Source: Rhabditoides inermis
Taxonomy: Eukaryota > Nematoda > Chromadorea > Rhabditida > Rhabditidae
DNA length: 64,000 nt
Assembly (NCBI GenBank): GCA_963966185.1
Contig: CAWZYM010000089.1
Span: 990,001-1,054,000, forward strand
Direction of reading: 5' to 3'
The translations under genes and the position numbers were made by a program. The notes beneath the pieces are model-generated. The model was not told the DNA's origin, did no database searches, and saw nothing but the letters and a program-made list of their open reading frames with translations. Positions 1 through 11,016 of the stretch are shown here, in pieces. Numbering within the stretch: position 1 is the first letter of the stretch; each line of letters opens with the position of its first letter.

Positions 1-115
1 TTTCAAAGTGTACGGGAGTACTCGGGAGTATTCCGAAAACGATTCGTGAACGTTCTGGATATGGGAACGATTCGCGAGTCAATTCAGAAGAGTTTCGAAA
101 AAGGCTGGTCTCAAC
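1..115. repeat. Relic of the GGTCAGTCTCTTCGAAA MITE family
   Basis: The left edge holds CGGGAGTATTCCGAAA-type words and ends in GAAGAGTTTCGAAAAAGG followed by GGTCTC. The same vocabulary of CTCCCGAA, TTCGAAA and GAAGAG fills the intact family member at 7628-7928. It lies inside an intron of the minus-strand kinase gene. Both termini are degraded, so this is a fossil assigned by word similarity only. Confidence 0.4.
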
Positions 116-686
116 TTCTGCTACTGTGTTTTGGGCGGGCTATTTCCACTGAACTACTCCACATTTATTGCGAGAATAGAACTTGTTTTTTTTTTCAGAA
201 AGCGAGAAGAAGCATGGGAAAGATCAACCAACCCCTCTTCTCCTCGTCGATGCTGCGACTCTCCTTCTCCTTGTCCCACCGCGACAACAGCTCGCCCGCC
301 CACGCATTCAGCTCCTAATCGATATACCGATCAATACGCCCTGATCGATCGATCGGGTTGAACAATAAACAAACGAGCATTTTGCAATAGGTACACCGAT
401 AAATCAATACATCGATACCTTTGCAAACGCTTCGGGAAGAGGGCAGTTCTCATCCAGAGCGGGAAAGGGGGCGACGAGTTCCCTGAGGAGGGAGAGACTC
501 GATAGGGAGAGCACCTCCGAGACGCTGCGGTACGGGAAGCGCTTCAGCGACTGTGACTGCAAGATGGTCGTGACGAAATCAATCGATAATCAATCAATAA
601 ATCGATACCTTGAACACCTCCGATGCGTGCTTATCGAGTTCGGAGAGCACGTCGGGCTTGAGCAGTGCGCAGATCTGATCAAACCA

Positions 687-724
<38 letters not shown>

Positions 725-925
725 CTCTCACTCTCGCTCTCTCACTCTCTCTCACTCTCTCTCTCTCTCTTTCTCCCAACTAACCGTCTCGAATACTGCG
801 TCCAGTTCACTCGATGTGATAGCGAACGAGCTGCGCTGCGGGTTCACGAAGGACGCACCATGACGGGAGAAGCTGTGAGGGGCGATGAGAGGGAGAGGGA
901 GAGAAGGGGAGAGTTAGGGGTGAAC

Positions 926-967
<42 letters not shown>

Positions 968-2076
968 TGAGAGTGAGAGAGAGACTCACAGGTGCTTGGC
1001 CCTGGCCGGATCCTTCTCCGTCTTCGTTCCCGACACGTCCCCTATCATCTCATGATCGGTGCAGAGGCGCACCTCGCTCCTGACATTGAAAAGTTTGTTC
1101 ATCCGACAAGTTACGAAACGACCTAGCTGAGAAATGTCTGGACCTATTCCAATAAGGGAACTGTATAAATAAAATATGTAACTATAAATAAGAGACTGTA
1201 TAGATGGAAATGAATATAAACCACCCACTTCTCATTCGGCTTGTCGAATGGGACGGGGTAGACGTGGGAGATGAGCGGTGTCTCCGATTCTTTCGCGTGC
1301 CGGCCGGACGCCCGCAGCATCCCGAGAACGTAGGAGACGTGGCGAAGAAGCGAGGCTGCAATAGCAATCAAAGTCAGATTCGGGAATATTCAACTAATTA
1401 TGAGGCTGGAACAACCACACGTATCAACTCTGCTACTCCGATCGATATTCAGATGCTATCAATAAATCAATACGACTCACCCTTGGCGGGCAGCGTGTCC
1501 AACTCTTCTTTCATCTCGTCCAGCACGCAGTTCACTGCGCAAGCGAGAGCGTCCACCTGCAGTCAATCGATAAATCGAGATCAATCAATCAATCAATACA
1601 AAACCAATTAATCGACAATCAATCAATCAATCAATACAAAGCCAATCAATCAATTAATCAATCAACCCACCTGCGCGGCGATGATCGCGTCGCGGTGTTG
1701 CTTGGGCAGGCGAGCGGCGAGATCGGAGAGAACAGTATTGAAGCAGAACGAGAACTGCTCCTGGATCAGCACCTCTGCAAAGAAAAATCTCCTTTTTTTC
1801 TCCCTCTCTATCCCTCTGTCCCTCTTTCCCCTCTCCCTCTGTCCTCCTCTCCCTCTCTCCCTCTCTCTCTCTCTCTCCACTCACTGTCCTGCTTGTTGGC
1901 GATGCCGTCATCGACCCATTTCATGAGCGGAATCGAGGCGAGAGATTTGAGAAGCACTGGAACGAGCTCATCGGCGAACTGAAAGAGGGTGGTTGAGAGG
2001 GAGAGAGAGTGAGAGAGAGGGAGAGAGTGAGTGAGTGAGAGAGAGGGAGAGAGGGAGAGAGTGAGAGAAAGAGGGA

Positions 2077-2124
<48 letters not shown>

Positions 2125-2807
2125 AACCCTCACCTTTCCTCCCGAGTAGAGCAGGTATATCCCCGTGGAGAGTAGGCCGGCGCGGATGTTGTGGTTGAGT
2201 GGGAGATGTTCTATTCCCTCCTCCAACTCCCCAAGCAGACTGCGTCGCACGTCGCGCATAGTCGTCTTCTCTACCTGGGAGTCCAAGATCCATCATTTTC
2301 AGCATATGGAGTTTTTATCTTCTCTTTTTAAAGTTCTACCTGGGACGTTTTCTCCCCCTGTGAGTCAGACATACTTATGCAGACTCCAGGCTTTTCTCGA
2401 GAACTACTTCTTGAATGCTCGGACTCATAACCAGGACCGTCTTTTTCTCTTCTTCACTCATGACTCATTTTGTCAAAAAGTCAGAATCGAGCGTCTACAA
2501 CGCAACCCATTAGATTTCTGGACTAATTAACACTAATGAAAAAAACTTGAGCGTGGGCATCGGAACAATGTGTACTATGTTTTGACAACTAGAGACAATC
2601 GATAGATTGCATCTCTCTCACTCCCGGACACACTGAAACTCCACGTCCATACGCGACAATCACGGATGTTGCGGCATACTACATCGATAACTTTCGACGA
2701 ATCGCACAAGAACAAGTATGTCAGCTAAAGATGAAGAAACCCACCTTGGCTAGGCATACTGCCGTGCATTGCAGGTTTTTGAAGACAAAATCGTCGTTCT
2801 CTCTCAT
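1..2807 (-). CDS. PI4KA: Phosphatidylinositol 4-kinase alpha, N-terminal exons (partial)
   Basis: This is the amino-terminal, helical-repeat part of PI4-kinase III alpha, the plasma-membrane enzyme that makes PI4P. The catalytic domain lies beyond the left edge. Exons read on the minus strand are 2745-2807 (start MRENDDFVFK), 2134-2274, 1885-1978, 1671-1774, 1481-1556, about 1229-1355, 990-1079, 785-872, about 609-690, 419-556, and one starting at 314. The diagnostic stretch runs from GIYLLYSGGK through LVPVLLKSLASIPLMKWVDD to EQFSFCFNTVLSDLAARLP. It aligns with the human PI4KA N-terminus (GIFLIE, VPYLLRLLKGLPKVYWVEE, ESFSFCLVTLLSDVA; recalled from knowledge of the family). Phases agree across the first eight exons; the acceptor of the ninth is purine-rich and unclear. 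The start at 2807 is the first Met of the conserved block, and an exon farther upstream cannot be excluded. Confidence 0.8.
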
Positions 2808-3155
2808 CGCGACGGCTCGCACATACGCGAGTGGCTACCCTGAATTGATACCATGACTATTCGAAATCCATTCATACATAACAGGAAGAAGAAACAAAAC
2901 AGAAAAGTAAAGTGAGTGCGCAATCTCTCGCAGACGACCAGCTGTTTTCGCCAAATCGAAGTGCTCGCGCCGCCTCTCGCCTCACACTTGCGCAATTTAG
3001 CGCGATATTCGTCTCGCCTCCGGAGCATTGCGAACCACACCTACCGTAGTACTTTCAAAACATCTGATCGCGTTACTTTCCTAGATTTTTCGAATGTTTG
3101 ATGTGTTTATTCTTATAAATTTGTTTACAAAAATCTATTGTTCACAAAAAAATCT

Positions 3156-3178
3156 ATTCTCAGCCTGATGTATTGATG
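3156..3178 (+). promoter_or_regulatory. Probable trans-splice acceptor and overlapping 2-codon uORF of rib-2
   Basis: TATTCTCAG ends at 3163, with no convincing exon upstream, directly before the rib-2 start; this is the usual look of a nematode spliced-leader site. The remaining leader contains ATG TAT TGA (3168-3176), whose stop overlaps the rib-2 ATG at 3176 as TGATG. A ribosome finishing the two-codon uORF would stop on top of the real start. Confidence 0.5.
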
Positions 3179-5356
3179 TTGCTGCGTCGTAGCGCGAGTC
3201 GGGACCGGGGCGACAGCGAGTCGGTCGCGTCGGACCGTCGTCGCCTCATGCCGTTCATCGTAGACGAGAGACGGGGAGTGGACTGGCAGAGGCTGCCGCA
3301 GCTGATCTACACCCGTCGGCGTGCGATCGTCGCCCTGCTCGGTCTCCTCCTTCTCGCCGCCTTTGTCGCACCACTGTTCATCTCCACCGAGGACCACCCA
3401 CGACGCGGACACGTCTCTTACGCGTGAGTCGTGTTTGTTTGTTTGTTTGGTAGAAATAGGATTTACTATCGTCTTTACTTGTGAAATACTCTCTTTACTC
3501 TGTCAGTTCCTCATTGGTTCGGGAAAATTAATAGTGTCATAGTACTCATTGATCCTCACAGTAATCCTCTCACACGCGCATTGTGCAAGTGCACTATCGA
3601 TCGACTGCTGGTGCGCGACCGAAACAAAAAAAAACCTCGCGGAATGTCGAGGGGGAGATGCAAAACATTGAGATCGTCACTTGATAGTGGTGTTCGTCAA
3701 ATACGCCTTTGCTACAGTACATGGTTAGAATGACCGTACTACCTCAATCACTCAATCAATCGTTTATCCGGAATCGTTATATCTGAATATGACAACACAA
3801 TCATGATGATATGAAGCATACAGTAATGCCTAGGATGCTAGATACATAGGCTAACGCCGGGGAAAGACAGGTAAGCTAACGAGGTTAGTGACGGGAAGAC
3901 CATACTTGATCGATAATCATTCCTTACCGTTCTTGACGTGTAGAGCTCCGAGTTTTCCTTTGCTTTCATGCCAATCGGTATCTCCTCGCACCATAGCTGC
4001 TTCCACATGAGGATACTTCCCGCCGCCTCACTGGTTACTCGGGAAGGATTCTTGTCGATGACCGATCATTCGGCAGCGGCGGGGTAAAAAGGAAAACCCG
4101 ACCGCACGCCGCGGGGGAAAAAATCAACCTTAATCAATCCATCAATAAGTCCTCCTCCAGATTCGTGGACGCCGACTACGACGTGGGCTGCAACGGGCAT
4201 CCTCTATCGGAGCGGATCAATGAGCAGCTGCGCGTGCTCGCCTCCATCCGCAACGACCTCATCGACTCGTCCAACAAGTACGCCGAGGTGAACCGGCAGT
4301 ACGAGAGCCTCGTCAGACAGATACCATCGAAACGTGAGCGCATTTAGTTTGTCGTAGGAGCAAGTGATCGAAGTAGACATTGTTTCACGAATTGCAGAAT
4401 CGGAACTCGCTCTTCTCGTCGCCGACATTGAATCGGCGCGGCGCGAGTACGACGAGCTGCGGCGGCGGCGGAACGTGCGTGTCTACCTGCCACACCAGCC
4501 CCTCGCCCCGCCACGGGACGCTCCCCATCCCGCGATAGAGGACAGCGTCGATCTGGAGAGAATCGATTACAGGTGAGTTGTTCTGCTCACGCACATGATG
4601 GGCAGATTTGAAGAGTAAGGATTATAGGTATAGGTGAGCCATCGCCTTTTCAGAATCAGAATATTTATCTCGAATCAAATAGCACATTACAATTATGTAA
4701 ATTACGGCAAGGTTACGGTAAAATACAGTGATGCAACGCCTACTGCGGGTCCCAATAACACGGATTTCGGTAGTCCCGTGGATGCGTACGGGCTATTGGT
4801 TGTGCATGTTATCCCCTGCTTGCGGCTTCTGGGGAAGTATTGCATTGCCTTTACCGTTCTGTAAATAGTACTACATGAAGGCTGGGTGTAGTGTGTGTTA
4901 CCGAATCGCCCATCAATCCGGCTGACATAACAAACAGCGAACATGTAAACGGAGAGTGGGAGGAATGAGAATGATGTTTTTTTCAGTCGCTGCTCCATCT
5001 CGTCTCCTCTCAGGGTGTTTGTCTACGAACCGCCGACCGCGTCGCCTCTCGCCACTGCAATCACGCAGCATCTCCGCGCACACTCAGGTATCTTCACAAA
5101 ATCCAATGATCCAATCCACAAATATGATTATTCGATTCATGTTTTCGATTCTGACACTATCTTTATTTTTATTCCCTATACAGAATCGCCCGTCTCGCCC
5201 TCCTCTGCGTGTCTGTTCGCGGTGGTGGTGAACGGCTCGCTCTCGTCGTCTGCACTCGCGCACTGGAGCGGCGGCAGGAACCATCTGATCATCAACATCG
5301 GCGCGCCCATCGAGGCTATTGGTGCTGCCATATATGCTCAAAGCTCACACAGGTGC

Positions 5357-5397
<41 letters not shown>

Positions 5398-5986
5398 AAT
5401 CCACCTATTCTCAGCACTCGACCACTCGACTACAGTATGCATCTCACCGTGCCCGAGCCGAATATCGACTACTGGAAGCAGCTCGCGCCTGTGCTACCGT
5501 ATACTCGTGAAGTGAGTGGAAAGCGTAGAAGGGAAGGGGGGGTGATGCATACAATTTCAGCATCTCATGTTCCTCCCGCTCCTTCCCGACGCTGGTGTGT
5601 CGGAGTCGGACCTCTCTCAACTCACCGCCGCCGCCAAGACCTCCGAGGACAGGCTACTCGTAGCCGAGTGCGCGGAGAGACGCTACGCCGACGCGTGCTA
5701 CAAGCAGGAGGCGAGAGGTGAGGGAATGTAACCATTGTGTAGCCTGCACCACAGCAATAAGCAGCAAGATGGTCGAGAAAAAATTCACCGTGTTCCCACG
5801 TCTTACTCTCCTCCAGGAATAACGAACGTAAACCTCTTCGATTTCAGTCTCATCGATGCGCTCCGCTCACTTTACCGTACTCACGCCGTCGCCCCTATTC
5901 CAGCAGCATTTCGTAGACTGCCTGCGAAGCGGGTCGATTCCTGTGGTACTCGGGCAGAAGCAGCACCTGCCGTTTCAAGGTGAGGG

Positions 5987-6034
<48 letters not shown>

Positions 6035-6898
6035 AGTGTTTTTCAGACACGATCGACTGGCGTCTTGCATCGGTGCGCGTGGCGACGGCGCGATTTCCCG
6101 AAGTGCACTTTATCATGCGCTCCATCTCGACAGCCGATCAGCTGGAGATGCGGCGGAAGGGCCGGTTCTTCCTCGAGAACTATCTCATGGACACGCGCGG
6201 TGGGCATCTCTCTCTCCCCCCCCCCCTCTCTCTCTCTCTCTCAAACCGATGACAGTCGTGGTAAGTAGTGTTGCAGTGCTGACCCGCTCGCTGCTCTCCT
6301 CGCTCGCTCTCCGGCTCGGTCTCTCGGGCGCGCCGGCGGCCCCCGCCCCCGCCCGGCCGCTCTTCTCGGCCAGTCTCACCGCGCCGCTTCTCTCGCCCGT
6401 CAACGCCACCTTGTCACCCGTGGAGGACGAGTATCTGGGACCGCTCGAGGCCCCGCTGCCCAGCGCGAGCTACACGCACAACTTTACCCGGCAGTACAGG
6501 TGGGTGGTTGCTGTCTAGTCGATACACTCCACTTCAGTTTCTTTTTTTGGTTTTTTGGGCCTGAAAAGACTCTTCAAAACGCATTTGCAAATCCCGAGAC
6601 TGACTGTTGTGATTCAGCGTGTTGCAGCAGCTACCAGGAGTGGAACTCGAACACTGACTGGTTTTTAGTCGTGTGAATTGTAATGATTTGCAGCTACCAC
6701 GAGTGGAACTCGCTCGGCTCGCTCGGTCACTCGCTGGAGTTCCTCGCCTCGGAGCACGAACCTCCTGCCGAGGCGGAGTTCGCGGCGGACCTGGACGGGT
6801 ACCGGCCGATCGCGCCCGGCAGTGGAGTCGAGTTCCAGCAGGCGCTCGGAGGCAACAGACAGAGGGAGCAGTTCACTGGTGCGGCTGTCTGTCTCTCC

Positions 6899-6955
<57 letters not shown>

Positions 6956-9636
6956 AACTAGTCCAAGTAAATTCAACTTTTTATACGGAAACGCGAGTAT
7001 GATCGCACACAACGAGATCCTGTCTGCGATAAGTTTGATTTGATTGATTCCTTCCAGTGGTGCTGCTGACGTACAATCGGGACGCGGTGCTGGCGGCGGC
7101 GCTGGAGCGGCTGCACAGGTGTCCCTACCTCAACAAGGTGAGTGGGTTGAAAGTGAAATCACTGTTTTAGTGCATGAACAGAAAGATAAGATTTTGCGTT
7201 TTTATACATTTTATTGCTTGACCTCGCCTTTAAAGTGACAATTTCACTTAAAAATGATACTTTACTGATGAAAAGTTAATGGAAACATCAAGTAACATCT
7301 ACTAAACCTGAAAACTAGAACTTTTTTCATGATTTTAAAATATTTTTCGCCCCAAAAAATAGTTGATTTTGAACGCTTTATGGGTAAAAAGTGAGGTTAC
7401 ATCACAGCTGAGTGTCTAAAACGTCTTGAATGACGGGAATTTCGAAATAAAATTTTGATATGAAATTCAGTTTCTAGCATAAACTGAAGTCGTGAAAGCC
7501 GATAAACATTTCCTTATGCGATACGCATCTCAAGTTCAATAGTTATAGCTAGAATTTGTAAAGCGCGCCAATTCAAAATTCAATTTTTTTCCGATTGCGG
7601 ATCAATAAAATAGTCACTTTAAGTAGCGGTCAGTCTCTTCAAAACACTCCCGAATTCCTCCGGAACACTTCAAAATTGCTTTTCGAATCGCCCTCAGAAC
7701 ACTCCCGAATCGCCTTCGAAATACTCCCGAACACTTCGGAATGCCTTGCTATTTGCTATGCCTTCGAAACACTCCCGAATGCCTGCGAAACACTTCGGAA
7801 TTGCCTTGCGAAGCGCCCTCGAAACACTTGCGAATCGCTTTCGGAATACTCCCGAACACTTCCGAACACTTCGGAATGCCTTGCTATGCCTTCGAAACAC
7901 TCCCGAATGGCGTTCGAAGAGACTGACCGCACCTTTCGTAAGCTGACGCGTTATAGGCGTGGTCAGTCTCTCCAAACTACTTCAAACTACCCCCGAAATG
8001 CCTTGCAACTACTCCCAAAATGCCTTGCAAAACGCCTTTAAAACACATCCAAAATGCCTCCCAACTACCCCCAAAATGCCTTGCGAATAGATTCTCCATT
8101 CCGAAATGCCCTCCGAAATGCCCTCGGAAATGCGCTGTTCAGAAATGAGGCACTCAAGAGTGTGACACGGCATAATTTAAAAATCAGCGTGTCTTCCATT
8201 GCTCAGGCGGTAGAGTGTCCGCCTGTCAACCAAACGGTCCTGGGTTCGGATCCCGTTCCTGCCAAAACATTTTGTTCACTCTGACACAATGTCAGAAGGA
8301 TAGTGACTGGGTTTTGAGCACACATAAAAGTGCTCGCGGTAGTGTTGTGGCTATGATGCGACCGTGACAAGTGAGTGACCGTGGTTCGAATTCCGCTTCC
8401 CCCATATTTTACCGGTCTTGATTATGAGTCAGAGGATAGTGAATGGATTTTGAGCACATGGGGCCCCTGGTAGTGTAGTGGCTACGATGCGGGCGCGCCA
8501 AATGAGTGATAGAGGTTCGCGTCTCGCTGCTCCAAAATGTTTTTGCCCATGTATTTAAAGTAGCGGACAGACTCAAATCCTAGTGTCAGAAACAGCCTCA
8601 GATTTGTATCTGAGTGTCAGAAACAGGTTCAGATTTTGGGTCATATTTGCCTCAGATTGTTTCACCATCCTCAGAAATAGGGTCAGATTGTTGCTTCCCG
8701 CCGAAAAAGGCCAAATCTCGATTTGTCCCACTGCGAAATTGGGGACATGGTAACGGGAATTTTGCCAGTCAGCACACCGTCCAGGTTCAGAAAAGCGCGC
8801 CAAAGATGGGCGGTGCAGAAAGCAGCCATACCCTCAGATTCGCTGCGAGACCAATCTCAAATTCGCCTCCTTTTGGCGGCAAGCAACAATCTGACCCTTT
8901 TTCTAAGGCTGGGGAGACAATCTGAGGCAAAATCTGAAGCAAAATCTGACTCACTTTCTGACCCTCAGATACAAATCTGAAGTGTTTCTGAGGCAAAATC
9001 TAGGCCTAGATTTGGGTTTGTCTTCCGCTTGATGAATTTTGCAAATGTTTAAACGAGACCGGCAAAACAATATGAGGGAAGCGGAATTCGAACCACGGTC
9101 ACTCACTTGTCACGGTCGCATCATAGCCACAACATTACCGCGAGCACTTTTATGAGTGCTCAAAACCCAGTCACTATCCTTCTGACATTGTGTCAGAGTG
9201 AACAAAATGTTTTGGCAGGAACGGGATCCGAACCCAGGACCGTTTGGTTGACAGGCGGACACTCTACCGCCTGAGCAATGGAGGACACGCTGATTTTTAA
9301 ATTATGCCGTGTCACACTCTTGAGTGCCTCATTTCTGAACAGCGCATTTCCGAGGGCATTTCGGAGGGTATTTCGGAAGGGAGAATCTATTCGCAAGGCA
9401 TTTTGGGGGTAGTTGGGAGGCATTTTGGATGTGTTTTGAAGGCGTTTTGCAAGGCATTTTGGGAGTAGTTGCAAGGCATTTCGGGGTAGTTTGAAGAGAC
9501 TGACCGCTACTTATACGAAGTGTCCTGGGAGGAAGGGTGATGATCGTTTAGGTGATTGTGGTGTGGAACAACGTTGACCGGCAGCCGCTCGGCGCGTGGC
9601 CAAAGCTGCACGTGCCTGTCGAGTGAGTAGGGGGGG

Positions 9637-9673
<37 letters not shown>

Positions 9674-10234
9674 CTTGTTCAGGTTCGTGAAGGCCAGCGT
9701 CAACTCGCTGAACAATCGCTTCCTTCCACTGGAGAACATTGAGACGGAGGCGGTGCTCAGCCTCGACGACGACCTCGACCTCAAGCAGTACGAGATTCTG
9801 CTCGCGTTTAGGTAAGCCATCTCTCTGTCTGTCTGTCTCTCTCCTTCTTTCTCTCTCCCCTCTCTCCCCTCTCTCCCCTCTCTCTCTCCCTCTCTCGCCC
9901 CCCCCCCCCCCCCCACTCTCTCTCTCTCATCCCCCCCCCTTCAGAGTGTGGCGCGAGTCGCGCGAGCGTGTCGTCGGCTTCCCGGCGCGATTCCACGCTC
10001 GATTCGGCGACTCGATGTTCTACAACAGCAACCACACCTGCCAGTTCAGTATGATCCTCACCGGAGCGGCGTTCATTCACAAGGTGGGGAGGGAAGTGTC
10101 TCTTCGAAAATCCTTTCAAAACGACTGCGAAACAGCTTTGAAACGCCTTCGACACGAGCACGATCAAATTTCTGCCCTCGATGATGGTTGGCTGCGGTTG
10201 GAAGGCGTTTTCGAAGGCGTTTCCGAAGTTGAGA

Positions 10235-10283
<49 letters not shown>

Positions 10284-10501
10284 GTTTCAGCAATACCTCT
10301 GGTCGTACTCGCACCAGATGCCGGCGGCGATTCGCGCGCACATCGACTCGGTCACCAACTGCGAGGACATTGCCATGAACATGTGGGTGTCGCACCTGAC
10401 GAGAAAGCCGCCGGTGAAGACGACCAGTAAGTGGACGCTGAGGTGAGCGGGGCTCGTCTTCTCCGCCCTCTCTCTCTCTCTCTCTCTCTCTTCTCTCCTC
10501 T

Positions 10502-10538
<37 letters not shown>

Positions 10539-10542
10539 CTCT

Positions 10543-10583
<41 letters not shown>

Positions 10584-11016
10584 CTCTCTCTTCTCTCTCT
10601 CTCTCTCTCCTCTTTATCCTCTGTCCGCTCTTCTCTATCTGTCTGTCTTTCCACTCACCACACAAGGTTCGGGATCGGTCATCTTCGCTCAATCACCCAC
10701 TCTCTCTCCAGATGTCCCAACTGTCCGGAGACGCTCTCGCAGGACGAGTCGCACTTCTCGGAGCGCCACGCGTGCATCCGCCTCTTCTCGCGCATATACG
10801 GATACAATCCGCTCAGGTCGGTCGGCTCACGCCCTCTCCACCCCGAGGATCATCCTGGATTAGCCGCATCGATCCCTCCGCATCTCTCTCTTTCTCTTTC
10901 TCTTTCTCTCGGATTGAATCAACTCGTATTGCAGACTGTCACAGTTCCGCGCCGACTCTGTGCTATTCAAGACGAAAGTGCCAGCCGGGCAGCAGAAGTG
11001 CTTCCGATACGTGTAG
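3176..11016 (+). CDS. rib-2: Exostosin-like glycosyltransferase, rib-2/EXTL3 orthologue
   Basis: Type II Golgi enzyme of heparan sulfate chain initiation and elongation. Exons: 3176-3423, 4161-4333, 4398-4572, 4987-5087, 5184-5352, 5415-5511, 5561-5717, 5848-5979, 6047-6199, 6277-6499, 6694-6878, 7058-7137, 9552-9622, 9683-9811, 9945-10083, 10291-10442, 10712-10816, 10935-11016. They sum to 2571 nt, 856 residues, close to C. elegans RIB-2. A short cytosolic tail precedes one membrane anchor (about residues 49-70, [20 protein letters not shown]). A charged coiled-coil stem, the exostosin domain ([22 protein letters not shown]) and a GT64 domain follow. The GT64 domain holds the DXD metal site in LSLDDDLDL, then [18 protein letters not shown] and paired Cys near the end (RCPNCPE). 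The C terminus QQKCFRYV ends at TAG 11014-11016. The 4987 acceptor has an in-frame competitor at 5014. The 2.4 kb intron 7138-9551 is filled by foldback elements. Confidence 0.92.
3741..3990 (-). mobile_element. SINE copy A with RTE-like 3' tail
   Basis: Read on the minus strand, the element ends in CGATTCCGGATAAACGATTG followed by short ATTG repeats. It matches a second copy at 30050-30303 nearly base for base over about 240 nt, including AGGCTAACGCCGGGGAAAGA on the plus strand here. Copy A may extend to about 4110, where the partner has no counterpart. It lies in the first intron of rib-2, antisense to the gene. No internal RNA polymerase III boxes were recognised. Confidence 0.65.
6617..6660 (+). 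pseudogene. Second copy of a rib-2 exon start inside the preceding intron
   Basis: GTTGCAGCAGCTACCAGGAG and the following TGGAACTCGAAC repeat the acceptor and first codons of the real exon at 6694. The real exon reads [10 protein letters not shown]; the copy would read [10 protein letters not shown]. Similarity fades after about 25 nt. It is a partial duplication, not a usable exon in its present state. Confidence 0.6.
7628..7928. mobile_element. MITE with 17-bp inverted ends, internally repetitive
   Basis: Starts with GGTCAGTCTCTTC and ends with GAAGAGACTGACC, a perfect terminal inverted repeat. The interior is an irregular array of about 22-bp units built from CTCCCGAAT, GCCTTCGAAACA and CACTTCGGAATGCC. 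No coding capacity. It sits in the 7138-9551 intron of rib-2, immediately left of the larger foldback with the same termini. Confidence 0.75.
7961..9505. mobile_element. 1.5-kb foldback element with about 450-bp arms
   Basis: Left arm about 7961-8418 and right arm about 9060-9505 are inverted copies with only scattered mismatches by eye. The outer ends are GGTCAGTCTCTCCAAAC and its near-inverse. Each arm carries tRNA-like A- and B-box modules. The roughly 640-nt centre is itself partly palindromic: GGTCAGATTGTTGCTTCCCG near 8672 mirrors CGGCAAGCAACAATCTGACC near 8877. No transposase is encoded, so it is non-autonomous. When the rib-2 pre-mRNA is made, the arms could pair as a long double-stranded hairpin. 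Confidence 0.85.
8196..8535 (+). repeat. Three tRNA-like modules in the left arm of the foldback
   Basis: Module 1 (about 8196-8264) has an A-box-like TTGCTCAGGCGGTAGAG and a B box GGTTCGGATCC. Module 2 (about 8336-8402) has TAGTGTTGTGGCTA and GGTTCGAATTCC. Module 3 (about 8465-8535) has TAGTGTAGTGGCTACGATGC and GGTTCGCGTCTC. Modules 2 and 3 share their preceding GGATAGTGA and TTTTGAGCACA words, so they look like a tandem duplication of about 125 bp. None folds into a convincing tRNA. Modules 1 and 2 recur inverted in the right arm; module 3 lies in the loop. Confidence 0.6.
10094..10225. repeat. MITE remnant within a rib-2 intron
   Basis: GTCTCTTCGAAAATCC at the left and GGCGTTTTCGAAGGCG at the right, with AACGCCTTCGA inside, use the same words as the MITE at 29360-29470. 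The outer GGTCA is lost. It occupies most of the 207-nt intron 10084-10290, together with a (GA)n run. Confidence 0.5.
10464..10612 (+). repeat. (CT)n tract with periodic TTCTCTCC interruptions
   Basis: Low-complexity pyrimidine tract in the rib-2 intron 10443-10711, built from (CT)n blocks separated by CTTCTCTCCTCTC. Long Ser-Leu or Arg-Glu open frames across it are artefacts. Confidence 0.9.

Noticed and set aside
665..970. Many open frames rich in Ser-Leu or Arg-Glu on both strands across (CT)n/(GA)n tracts here and throughout the window
   Set aside because: They are translations of dinucleotide repeats, with no conserved sequence, and most cross splice sites of real genes.
8196..8264. 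Module 1 of the foldback as a genuine tRNA-Asp (loop contains GTC)
   Set aside because: The T stem and acceptor pairing are poor, and it occurs as inverted repeat copies within a transposable element.
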